DNA of 64,000 bases, from positions 296,823 to 360,822 of the forward strand of contig NMRA01000300.1 in assembly GCA_002633005.1 (NCBI GenBank), read 5' to 3'. The notes below the pieces were generated by a model. It saw only the letters and a program-made list of their open reading frames with translations. It was not told where the DNA came from and did not search any database. The position numbers were made by a program, and so were the translations under genes. Source of the DNA: Phoronis australis (Eukaryota > Phoronida > Phoronidae). Shown here in pieces: positions 1-11,155 of the stretch (position 1 is the stretch's first letter; every line of letters starts with the position of its first letter).

Positions 1-463
1 GAAGACTCATCAAAATGCTTGTGTTAAATACACCCGTATTAGTCTTATTATGTCCACGGTATTAAAGAGGTCAATAACGGACATACTGAAAGACTACAAA
101 TCCACACTGGTGTCTATAACTACAGTAAATTTGAAATCAAAAATATTTTCCGGCTTTTCATTCACAGCTTTACATACTCAAAATCATGTGTGCTCAATAA
201 ACACAGGCAGTTTTGCTTGACCTTTGAACTTATGGTAAAGATTTTCTATATGAATTCATTTTTGTCTTACATTTCTGTGGATTCGCATGGATGTTATGTT
301 GAGAATTCATATTAACACTTCATACAATTTGTAGGTAAGGTTAATTGTAAAAATTCATTAAGAAATGTTATCATTAAGAAATTATAAATGATCAAACATT
401 CATTCGCTGCCTTTTCGCAATCCATCGTTATTGTTTCAAACTATCTGTTGCTCATTTGTGTAG

Positions 464-3400
464 TGTGCTGAAGAGAAAGAGACTCGTGACCTAGTTAGAC
501 AATATGGCGGACTGGACCCGTTGGTTTACCTACTTAATAATACGGACAACAAGGAACTGTTGGCGGCGGCCACAGGTGCCATCTGGAAATGTGCCATCAG
601 TCCTGAAAACGTGATGCGTTTCCAAGAACTGAAAGCCATAGACCTATTGGTAGCGCTGCTGAATAACCAACCAGAAGAGGTGAGTGACTGGATCTTGACA
701 CTGCTGCCATCTGTTGAGTTAATCTGACAATGAGTCTGTGAGATTTTCAGTTCAGTGGGATCACTGCGTCAGCGGCTTTTCAAAGATTAAGTGTTAAGTG
801 ATTAATACTGGTTGTCTAGAAATTGAAACCGTTAGAATATGTTGTAACTTCCTTTTATGCTTTCTATTGGGTGTATGTTGTCTCACAGTATTCTATGACT
901 ATCACAGTATTCCATGACTCGCAATATCATGTTACTCACACAGTATTTTGTGACTCGCACAGTATTTTGTGACTCACACAGTATTCTGCGACTCACACAG
1001 TATTCTGCGACTCACAGTATTGCACGACTCGCACAGTATTCTGCGACTCACAGTATTTTATGACTCATAGTATTGTGTGACTCTCATGGTATTGTGTGAC
1101 TCTCACAGTATTGTATGACTTACACAGTATTTTTGATTGACTTGATAAGCACCCTGACAATCATGACATAGAAGTAAGTGATTTTTATACTTTGAATTTG
1201 ATTATTTTGTTTTTGCGTTATTTTTTGTGACTGCACCTTTTTCATTTTATAAATTTTCTTTACAGCACAGGGTCAACAGTTTTGCTTGTCATGTTTTTGC
1301 TGTGTAAAATGCATGAATAAATTGGTATTCATAACATGTAAAAGTTTGGGAACTTGAATGTGTATTTTGTGTTTTTTACGTTGTTGAAACATGTTTGAAA
1401 ATTCACTATACTATTATTCCAGCTAAGTAATTATACAGCCTGTGTTTTTAAATAACTTCAACTAGATGTGAGTTTTGTTCTCAATATTTCCAGTTTTAAT
1501 TGATTGCTTTCTGTTGTGGAGACTGCAACACTTTTTTAGTTTGTGCTTATTCCCCTTTTGTCTGCACTCAACCACTGGAGAGCAAGAGGTGGGAGTCACG
1601 GGTACGGGGCAAGGGGTGGAAGGCAAAGGAAGGGGGCAAAGGGTGGAAAGCAATGGTGTGGGGCAAGAGGTGGAAGGCAAGGGGTGGGGAGGGCAAAGGG
1701 TGAGAGGCAAGGGTGGGGAGCAAGGGGTTGCTGTGGAAACAAATTGAAAAATTGTTGAAAATGTCTTACCACTTGACTTTAGGCCACTTTCTGTCTATTA
1801 TAATAATAAAAAGAAATGTCACCAGATATTAAAAACTGTAGGTTTTTTTTAATTTGGAAGAAAATAGTTTGGACCATAAATTCAACTACTAAAAATTTTT
1901 ACCCTAATTGCTTACCTTTGTGACAAACCGTCGCTGCTGTAAATAATGTGGGTCATCAATTTTCTGTAGGTTTTAGTCAACGTAGTCGGAGCTCTGGGCG
2001 AGTGTGCACAAGAACCAGCCAACCGCTCGCAAATCCGTAAATGTGGTGGAATCTCTCCATTGGTCAATCTGTTGACGGGAACCAATCAGGCACTGCTGGT
2101 CAATGTGACTAAAGCTGTGGGAGCGTGTGCCGAGGAACCAGACAACATGGCGTAAGTAGAACATGATTGCGGCCAGCTGCAAAAATTAAAACATTTTATG
2201 TTGCCTTAAAACTGTATTATCACTTCGTATTTCCTTGTGAAAATGATGAGTGATTGGTAAAACAACACAACTTGTCTCAAGTAAAAGAAATCATAATTAA
2301 ATTATTCACTTACTTAATAATGCAAAGTGNCCTTTGTGACAAACCGTCGCTGCAGTAAATAATGTGGGTTATCAATTTTCTGTAGGTTTTAGTTAACGTA
2401 GTAGGAGCTCTGGGCGAGTGTGCACAAGAACCAGCCAACCGCTCGCAAATCCGTAAATGTGGTGGAATCTCTCCATTGGTCAATCTGTTGACGGGAACCA
2501 ATCAGGCACTGCTGGTCAATGTGACTAAAGCTGTGGGAGCGTGTGCCGAGGAACCAGACAACATGGCGTAAGTAGAACATGATTGCGGCCAGCTGCAAAA
2601 ATTAAAACAAAACATTTTATGTTGCCTGAAAACTGTATTATCACTTCGCATTTCATTGTGAAAATGATGAGTGATTGGTAAAACAACACAAATTGTCTCA
2701 AGTAAAAGAAATCATAATTAAATTATTCACTTACTTAATAATGCAAAGTGCATCCAGGCTCTTTTCCAAATTCTTCTGCTCCGTTCACCAGTTAGTTCAT
2801 TCTACTCATCTTGTCATCTGACAGATTTCAGATCGAGCCCTCATGAAAGTTGAGCTCTCTCTATGTTGTGGTTAACATTCTGCTTTACCAGGGACTACAG
2901 TGATCCCCAGTAAACGCAAAAATATAAATTTGAGTCAGAAGTTTTTCTTCTTTGTTCAGTTTTTCAATCATTTAATGAACTGTAGTTGTTGTAGAGAGGA
3001 TGTATCAAACTGCAGTATATGGGGATGATCATGTATCAAACTGCAGTATATGGGGATGACCATGTATCAAACTGCAGTATACAGGGATGATCATGTATCA
3101 AACTGCAGTATACAGGGATGATCATGTATCAAACTGCAGTATACAGGAATGACAGTAATTTTATTTTCCATATTGTAACTCTTGTTCTGGCAAGATCATT
3201 TCAAATAATTTTCCAGCAACATTTTGAACATATGCCAGTCTCAGTGTATATGATCTTATTGACCTGTGATGTATATAAGGTTATATGTAGGATCTTATGG
3301 ACTTGCAAAAGTGAAAATTTTTAAAACAAATCCTAAAAGCGTTTTGGAGAGTAGTGTGTAAAGCATAATATCAGACAGTTTCATATGAATCTTATCAGTC

Positions 3401-6400
3401 GTTTCTGAGATATCATTTTCCAAATTAGCCAAATTTTGGACATAATCTAATCTCGATTTACTTTCTTTTTTCCAGGAACATTGATCGACTAGACGGTGTT
3501 CGACTGCTGTGGTCACTGTTAAAGAACCAGAATCCAGAGGTTCAAGCCAGCGCTGCCTGGGCAATATGCCCATGTATAGAAAATGCCAAGGTGAGGCGCT
3601 GCCTATAGTATCTAGTGTGAGGCCAGTGTCAGCACATGGTTAGCTCAATAAAAACCAATGGTCTGATATAACATGCTCATATTTTGAGAACCAGTTTGAT
3701 GCCTGCATGGTACTTATAGTGTACAAAGCTGGTTCTCGAAATTGGGACACGTTATATCAAACCATTATTACCCAATAAAATACACAAAGAATTGATTGTC
3801 TAAGAATCATTTCAGCAACACATTTCTTTTCCTTGATGACATTAGCCTCGAATGAATCACAGGAACAACTTGACATTTTATTTTCAAATGTAAGGTGAAT
3901 TTTACTATGGTACTTTGTGTCGTCGCAGCTCATGACATAAAAGAGCGTCTCAATCTGTTGCCAGGTATAAGTTAACTCTGCATCATTCTACTTCCACAGG
4001 ATGCTGGTGAGATGGTGCGTAGTTTTGTGGGTGGTCTGGAGCTCATCGTCAGCTTGCTTAAGTCGGAAGAGCCTGAGGTTTTGGCCAGTGTATGTGCTGC
4101 CATAGCCAACATTGCCAAGGATGAAGAAAATCTGGCCGTTATTACTGACCACGGTGTTGTGCCAATGTTGGCCAAACTCACTGACACGGTAAGTGGACTG
4201 TGAACATCCACTCTGTCTTACATGACACACTAAGTGCACTGTGATCATGCCACTCTGTCTTAACATGACGTACTCCTAAGTTTGAGATGGGATGTCTTGT
4301 ACCAGTTACAGAGACTAAAAGGCCATCAACCAATATTACATGGATACAGTGTATATGTGTAGCTGGGGTCAGCAGCACTAATAGCGGGGGACCAGGGTGT
4401 GACTGCATGAAGGGCTGGCATCTATAAATTAGTACTACATTCTAGACTTGGTCCTTTGTGCAGGCAAATTTCATGAAATGACCTGAGATTGATCAGTTCA
4501 CCAGTAGACCCTACAGTATGTGAATTCCAGATATTCAGAAAAAGTCCTCGAAAACCTGGAAAAGTTCAATGGGAAATTTAATGTAAGCATGATAAGATCA
4601 TTTAAGAAAAATTGCCAACAAAAAGATTGCTCACGTTTACTTATGAAGTTCTACTTACAGCACCAAGAACTTAGTACTGTACTTAGTACCGTACTTAGTA
4701 CCGTTGATTAGGTGAAGACTCAAAGTATGCGTGAAGCAATAGTCTTAAGCTATTCCGTCTAACTTCCCAATTCAATTACAATATCAAGATACCATAGGGA
4801 GTATTAAGTAGTGGGAAGACATCTGTTGGCATTTGTGAGAACTACGAGTTGCAATCTATCCATGCATGCTTCACTGATTATAACTCACACAGAGAACCAA
4901 GTAATTAACCCCTTATAATAACCTCCAATTTGGATGCCCACACACGCAGAACCCAAGAGGAATGTCCAAATCTCAAAAACAGACAATAGTATTTTCATTT
5001 GAAATTTTCAGATGCTATGCTTTTAATGCGCAGTTCTCCAAAACAGCGAGAATTGTATTTAAAAAGTTTCATATTTACATGAAGGCCTATCAGAATGGGC
5101 CTTTATGATTTTTATGGAATAAAGTAAATAATAGCGAAAAAGATAATTTTGACTTAGCCTTGTATATTTTCCATTAGATTTTATCACGTTATGGATGCCA
5201 TTGCCATATATGTATTTATATGCAAACGAGTCAGACCATCATAATTTTGTTACCAGCATGTGCAGGAGGCATGCTGATAACATTACCATAGCAACCACCA
5301 CCCTCATCACTGGGTTATCAAAACTGATGACCAATACTTATAGATATTGTGTGGTAATATAGCTTGCTGTGATAGTTTTGGCATGAAGTGTGCAGACAGA
5401 AGTGATGTAGTAAGAAAATTGTTTCACGAGACACAAATGTGAATACCTCCATTAGAAGCCATATCACACTGTCCAAAGTTGCTATGACATGCGAGGTTAT
5501 TCCTCCTCCAAAATGTTCAAGATTTAATGACGTGCTTCGCGCGATAATTTATGGTGTAAATGGTCAGAGTTGGGCCAACTACATCGTACACGTACACTAC
5601 AGTGAGGCAACAGTTGGGCCAACTACATCGTACACGTACACTACAGTGAGGCAACAGTTGGGCCAACTACATCGTACACGTACACTACAGTGAGGCAACA
5701 GTTGGGCCAACTACGTTGTACACTTACACTACAGTGAGGCAACAGTTGGGCCAACTACGTTGTACACGTACACTACAGTGAATTCCATAGTTGCGCCAAC
5801 TATATGTTGTACACGTACACTACAGCAAGGCTACAGTTGGGCCAACTATGTTGTACATAAACACTAGTACAGTGAATCAACAGTTAGGCATTCCTGGTAT
5901 AATTGCTGAATGTACACATGCGAGTGAGTCCCTGAGTAATGATGTCAAGTGCACCTCAACTTACAGCCCTTTTCAATCAGGTCTCCTAAGGTTGAATTTG
6001 ATTGGCCGATTATAGGCCAAGCATGAACACTGAATCACCTCTTAACTCTTAAGTGTTTATTCTAGAAGCATAATGTATTCTGGTCGGTAGTTGTTTTGAA
6101 ATTCATGTAGTAATATCTAGGTACTTTTACTCAGATTTATTTTTTCAAAAACTGTTGCTGACGGGAATAGGGTTACTATGTTGAGCAGCCTATGCCCCAC
6201 ATGTGGGTTGAGGAAACACCTGTCACCAGTTGCCCCACACGTGGGTTGAGGAAACGCGTGTCGTAGTGCACGTTATTCAATGTGACAGTTAAATGTATAC
6301 AACCATCTGCATAATCATGCACAATAATGGTAAATATGAATAGATTCATGCAACATTTGATTTTTTTTCATCAAAGTCTTATTTTTTGACAGTCACTCAT

Positions 6401-7772
6401 ACACAAGTTAAATATTTTAAAAACAATTCTGAACAGTGTTGTGGAAAACATCAAATCAAGCAATTGGTATCTGAATGTTTCATATTTGTGGGATCCACAA
6501 ATGTTTTCAAAATCCAATGATTACTGGAGGTGTCTGTTATTGATGGCAAGGCATCACTTAATGTTGTCTGGTAATGACAAAAAGATAGGAGCCTAATACA
6601 GTACATCTCATGCTAGACTAATTCATGTAAAGCGAGGATATTGAAAATAAGGATATTTGGCAGAATATGATGTGGGCATGTGCTTTCTTTTTTACAGCAT
6701 CAAAAATGAGTTGGGTCCAGAGCTGAATCAAATCGTGTTTTTTTGACATTATTGAGTCCACATGGCTCTGCAGAAGTGTGCAAGGAGCTTGACATCCAGA
6801 ACACATTTATACTCTTTGTCCAAGACTGATTGATACATTTTATTTCAGAATGACGACAGACTTAGAAAAAATTTGGCCGAAGCCATCGCACGTTGCTGCA
6901 GCTGGGGCAACAACAGGATAGCGTTCGGTAAAGAGGGTGCAGTGGCACCCCTCTACAACTATCTCAAGTCTAAAGACCCTGCTGTTCACCGATCAACTGC
7001 TAAAGCACTCTTCCAGCTGTCCAAAAACCCAGACAACTGCATAACTATGCACGAGGCTGGCGTTGTCAAGGTAATAGTCCCCTCTTTCTTTTATTATGGC
7101 AACCACTTGCGTTGTTCATCTGTTTCATTTTCTTGCATAGCCGCATAGGGTGATTTCATAATTGTTGGAATAAAACTTTACCCCAGTAATAAACTGTCAT
7201 TAGTTTCCTAGCTCGTAGTAAGTCGTGGGAAGATTCCTTTCATGAAAATTTTTTCAGCAGTCACATTCCACCAGTTGTAAATATAATGATCTTTCAAAAA
7301 TACAATTGGAATTAAATCTCGACTGTGATCAGGATTATATTGTTTATTATTCATATTGTTTATCATTCAACAGTCTCTATTGCTTCATATAAACTTGGCT
7401 TTGTACACAATAAGTCTTAAGAGTCAAGTATTGAACTGGGTACAGCAATTCATTCAGATTTCCAGTTGAAGGCCACAATGCACCCTACTGTGTAACCTCC
7501 AATTTACCTAATGTACCATGTAGTGTACCCTCCAATGTACCCAATGTACCAGGATGTGTAAAGATTTTTTCCTGAAATCAATAAGCCAGGTTCTCATTTG
7601 ACCCCCATTGAAGTTAGTCCTTAGTCGCCACAGATTTTTAAATGTACCTTTATTTCAGCCACTCGTAGAAATGGTGGGTTCCAGCGACGAAGTATTACAA
7701 GTGGCAGCAGCTGGCTGCATCGGCAATATCCGACGACTCGCACTGGCCAATGAGAAAGCTAAATACTCATAG
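464..7772 (+). CDS. ODAD2: Outer dynein arm docking complex subunit 2 (ARMC4), C-terminal part
   Basis: ODAD2/ARMC4 is an armadillo-repeat protein that helps dock outer dynein arms on the doublet microtubules of motile cilia and flagella. The visible exons are 464-679, 1970-2151 (or its near-copy 2386-2567), 3476-3590, 4000-4188, 6849-7070 and 7659-7772, all with AG/GT borders and matching phases. Together they give about 345 residues ending at TAG 7770-7772. Signature stretches are [56 protein letters not shown] and the C-terminus [18 protein letters not shown], which parallels the vertebrate ARMC4 end. Several Arm repeats are covered. The N-terminal half lies left of the window, and bases 1-463 are intron. 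The identity is secure. The duplicated exon is discussed separately. Confidence 0.93.
880..1130 (+). repeat. Short degenerate tandem repeat, 17-19 bp unit
   Basis: About a dozen imperfect copies of a unit like CACAGTATTCTGCGACTCA run through an ODAD2 intron. No coding potential is seen. Confidence 0.8.
1585..1735 (+). repeat. G-rich minisatellite (unit near GGGGCAAGGGGTGGAAGGCAA)
   Basis: Roughly 20-bp imperfect units with repeated GGG/GGGG runs on the plus strand lie in an ODAD2 intron. Open frames over it in all directions are low-complexity products of the repeat, not genes. Spaced G-runs give quadruplex potential. Confidence 0.8.
1915..2750 (+). repeat. Tandem near-identical copies of an ODAD2 exon joined by an 'n'
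   Basis: Copy 1 is 1915-2329 and copy 2 is 2331-2750, separated by a single n at 2330. Each copy holds the same 182-nt Arm-repeat exon (1970-2151 and 2386-2567) with its flanking intron sequence and only scattered substitutions and small indels. The exon begins in phase 0 and ends in phase 2, so only one copy can be used in a reading-frame-preserving transcript. The n exactly at the junction suggests two alleles placed in tandem by assembly. Confidence 0.88.
2999..3150 (+). repeat. Tandem repeat, about 31 bp unit, five copies
   Basis: Copies of a unit containing CATGTATCAAACTGCAGTAT and ending GGGATGAT follow each other in the intron upstream of the 3476 exon of ODAD2. Confidence 0.85.
3657..3766. 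mobile_element. Short inverted-repeat (MITE-like) element
   Basis: The left end AATGGTCTGATATAAC and right end GTTATATCAAACCATT are inverted copies. Homology continues inward through a GAGAACCAG / CTGGTTCTC pair, giving imperfect arms of about 43 nt around a short loop. It lies in an ODAD2 intron. No transposase is present and no clear target duplication was found. Confidence 0.55.
5567..5875 (+). repeat. 44-bp tandem repeat, about seven copies
   Basis: The phrase GTTGGGCCAAC begins at 5569, 5613, 5657, 5701 and 5745, a strict 44-bp period, followed by diverged copies. Each unit contains the near-palindromic TACACGTACACTACAGTGA. It lies in the 2.7-kb ODAD2 intron between the exons ending 4188 and starting 6849. 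The rest of that intron shows no gene. Confidence 0.9.
6182..6262 (+). repeat. Two-copy tandem repeat
   Basis: GCCCCACATGTGGGTTGAGG and GCCCCACACGTGGGTTGAGG occur in direct tandem about 43 bp apart in an ODAD2 intron. Each contains a small palindrome. Confidence 0.65.
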
Positions 7773-8183
7773 GCATTTGAATATTAATCCGTACTGGTTA
7801 TTTCATATAATAGGACAAGAACGATTCAGTTACTATAACTACCTGTATTTGCCCAATCAGCAGGTTTAATGTTAAGGAAAGCTGGTAGAATTCTAAGACT
7901 ATTACATGTGCGAGATGTTAGTCATTCCTGGTGTACGTAAACCATTAATGTTTCTGTGTGATGTGTTCAAGGATCATCAGATGTCGTCATGGCAACAATC
8001 AGCATCATTCCACCTTCATGGCAGATGCTCATTCTGTTTTATTGCATTCCGTAACAAGAATTTGTTTCAACACCAAAAATTGTTGATTTCCATAGTCTAT
8101 GTACAGTGTTATTCACTTGTGAAACGTTTTACTTGTATAGGATTTATTTAAAATTTAATAAATAAAATAAAACTCGCTTTATT
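7773..8183 (+). other. ODAD2 3' UTR and bidirectional poly(A) signal cluster
   Basis: Downstream of the ODAD2 stop there is no further coding similarity. Overlapping AATAAA hexamers occur at 8157-8162, 8161-8166 and 8166-8171 on the plus strand. A minus-strand AATAAA (read as TTTATT) sits at 8178-8183. As CD63 is convergent, this is a natural end point for ODAD2 and a possible distal end for CD63. Actual cleavage sites cannot be seen. Confidence 0.6.
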
Positions 8184-11155
8184 TTTGAACTATTTTTTTT
8201 TGAAAAGTATTTATTTGGTGGATCACAAACTTTCTTCAGACGGTTAATTCTCCAGACAAGTTTTCATCTTATTTACCGACTTAACAGCAATTCTCAGTTT
8301 TATAAAATTCACAATTACTTCAAAGAAATCAGAAAAAATTATTGTCCCAGTAAGCAAAAAGTATCACTCTTAAGATTAGATCAAAGATTTAATAAAAGTA
8401 AAAATTAAATAAAATTGCAATTCTGCTATAAAACAAAGTCAACTTGTCCAATGTTTGCCATTTGTACCCAGGTAAAAAATAAACCTTAATAAAATTTTTC
8501 AAGCTGGTATTCCAGTAGAGATTTACCGGACATCCGCAAGTAAACTGTGTTCCCTTAAAGTGGGCATAGACGTGTTGCCTTCTATTAAAACAGGACTAGA
8601 TTCAGACTACCTGCAGCTGTGCAACTGATCTCGATTTGAAACGATCACTTAATCTCGCAATTAGTGACCAAAATTTATAAGACTTAATAAGTGATTTGTA
8701 TCAGCAATCCTAGGACCTATGGTACAACCTCGCTAAAAAGCAAAACTGCGACATGACGCCAGATAATTGCTGTGTATTTCAAATGATTTTGGTATGACTT
8801 TTCTAGCCGTGAAACAACTGAACTCGGAAGTTATGGTTTTACTTATAGCTGGGCTTATAGCAACTTTAAACAGATTCCTCTTGACAGAGTCCATGGACTT
8901 ACGCAAGGCCAGGGGTTAATGAATTTAATTTAATGAAGATATGAGGTAGTAGAACACACAACGGTCCAAGTTGCAGGTTTCTCATAGAAATATTCAATCT
9001 TTGTACAGTCCAATCTCTTTATTATATAACCTTGACAATCACAACATTGACAAACTCGGACAATTGTCTATAGAACATCTCTGGCCAGCAATATATCATT
9101 CCAGATGGAACTAGCCAAAATGAGAAGGGGTGGAGGCCATTCATTGAATGCTGTTACCAACCATTACGACTGCGGCCATTTTCCTTACAATCTTTGATAA
9201 TTGAATAACCACCTCACCACTACATTAGACCCCACATAAATCTTATCTTCCTTATCTCTACACTAACTTAGTAATAGCATTATCTCATACTCCAGCTCAG
9301 CTCGTCTATTTCCAACAGAATTACACACTAATTTGCAAGAGTCAACCAGCGCATACTAGAGCCTAGTAGCATCGACAGCTTAATAGCATTGACAGTCTAG
9401 GAGTGTTGATAACCTAGCACAATAAGTAAACTGCTGCAAGCAGTGTTATACTATGTTCAAGTTGGATAAATTTGGTCACGATATTCGAAAGACTGGATCT
9501 ACAAGCCTGCACCTTTAGATAATATAGATAATTGTAAGAAAAATATATAGACTTAATTTATCGCAAAATTCATCACCCTCTTCACAACACCAAAACTCCA
9601 GAAAAACATTTTCCAAAACAATAAACCTTATATAGCTTACTTGACACCAAATGACAAGGTTATATGATTCCAAACTACAACTGTCAATTCACAACAACCT
9701 CACCATTACCAATCAGTTGTCCAGCCCACAAAGTGCATACAAAACACCAATATACAATTTGACAGATAGTAAAATATACACTCACTCTAATTAGTAAATA
9801 GACATGAAAATTACAGCTTCGAAAACAGTAACTGTTGAGACAGTGGAAATTTTGTCTTTTCTAAATGATATTTTCAAATGACAATAAAATCATTTGAAAC
9901 GGATTAAAATCAATTTGCCAATCAACGACATCTATTGCACTACTTGAACTATGAAGAGTAATGAATTACTGAACCTTGAAAATACTGTGACTACTCTTGT
10001 ATTTCATTGCCAGTAGCTTGAGTTCACTCACACCACTTCAGAATGTTTGCTCAGACAGCCACTATACCTTGTCATAATTTGGTTGATGATTAGCACGAGC
10101 AAGATGGCATGAGAGGAATATTCCAAATAACTGTATTAGAAAAGGAGACAGCATGATGCATTAGAATAAAGAAGCAAACAGTGACACCTGCAGGGTTTCC
10201 ACGCAAACACACACATCCAGGCTTTGCACACATTGAACAGACAACAAGCCAGCCAAGGCCATCTACCATTGGTCACCAACTGAGAGTCCAACTTACGTTC
10301 AGTAAGACTCGTCGGCAAGTGTGAGAACCAAGATGGTGGCTACAGGCAAAATAGCGGAGAGTGACTGGTAGAATAACAGAAGATGTAAAGGCGTACAACG
10401 CACGGTTTGGTGGGAACATGAACCGGAAAGGAAAAGTGAATGGGTTAGTTTTCTGAAATAAAGAAATTATTGTAACAGAAAGCGCTGAAACAAGTAGTTG
10501 TGAATACATTGCGAACAGGAACAGCAAGACCAAGAGAACACAGGTGACGGGTGTAATTGGAATATTAAGGGGTGTTGGGACGGCACTCACATGGAAACTG
10601 TCAAGCTAAACATACAGGAAATGAGATGGGCAGTGCAAGCTAGGCCAACCCACATTCAGAAGATGAGGGAGATAACTCCAACCAAGTGCACATGAGGGTC
10701 ACAAGCATACGATAACCGGTCGTCATATAGAACGCAGGAGAATCAAGCTTAATGCTCACTAATTTGAAGTTTACGCTAAATATTCTCCAGTTTGTAACAA
10801 TGAGAATGTAATGATTGAACTCAAGGTCATACCTTGAACTCAAGGTCAGAACTTGTGCTAAATTTTAGAAATAGGTAATTATGGCCGTCCCAAATTCTGT
10901 CAAGTCTCATACTTGAAATTTATACGAGGGAACATCGAAGACGTACATGTTTCAATCATCAGAATCAAGAAATTCCAGTGTTTGCTCAAACAACAACGTC
11001 CAAATTTTAGAGATTGTTCAAACTGGAGAACTCTTACTGTAATTTGAAATATGGATACTAGATTTCATATACTAAATAGCATTCCTAAAATTTGATAAAG
11101 TGTCAACAGGTAGAACTCCTGGAGTGAGGATGTCACATGTAACAGTGGCGCCACC
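8184..11155 (-). other. Region between convergent ODAD2 and CD63; probable CD63 3' UTR
   Basis: No open frame here resembles a known protein. A minus-strand poly(A) hexamer at 9018-9023 and the one at 8178-8183 could end a long CD63 3' UTR of about 2.1-3 kb. The sequence is AT-rich and mostly unique. Confidence 0.4.
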
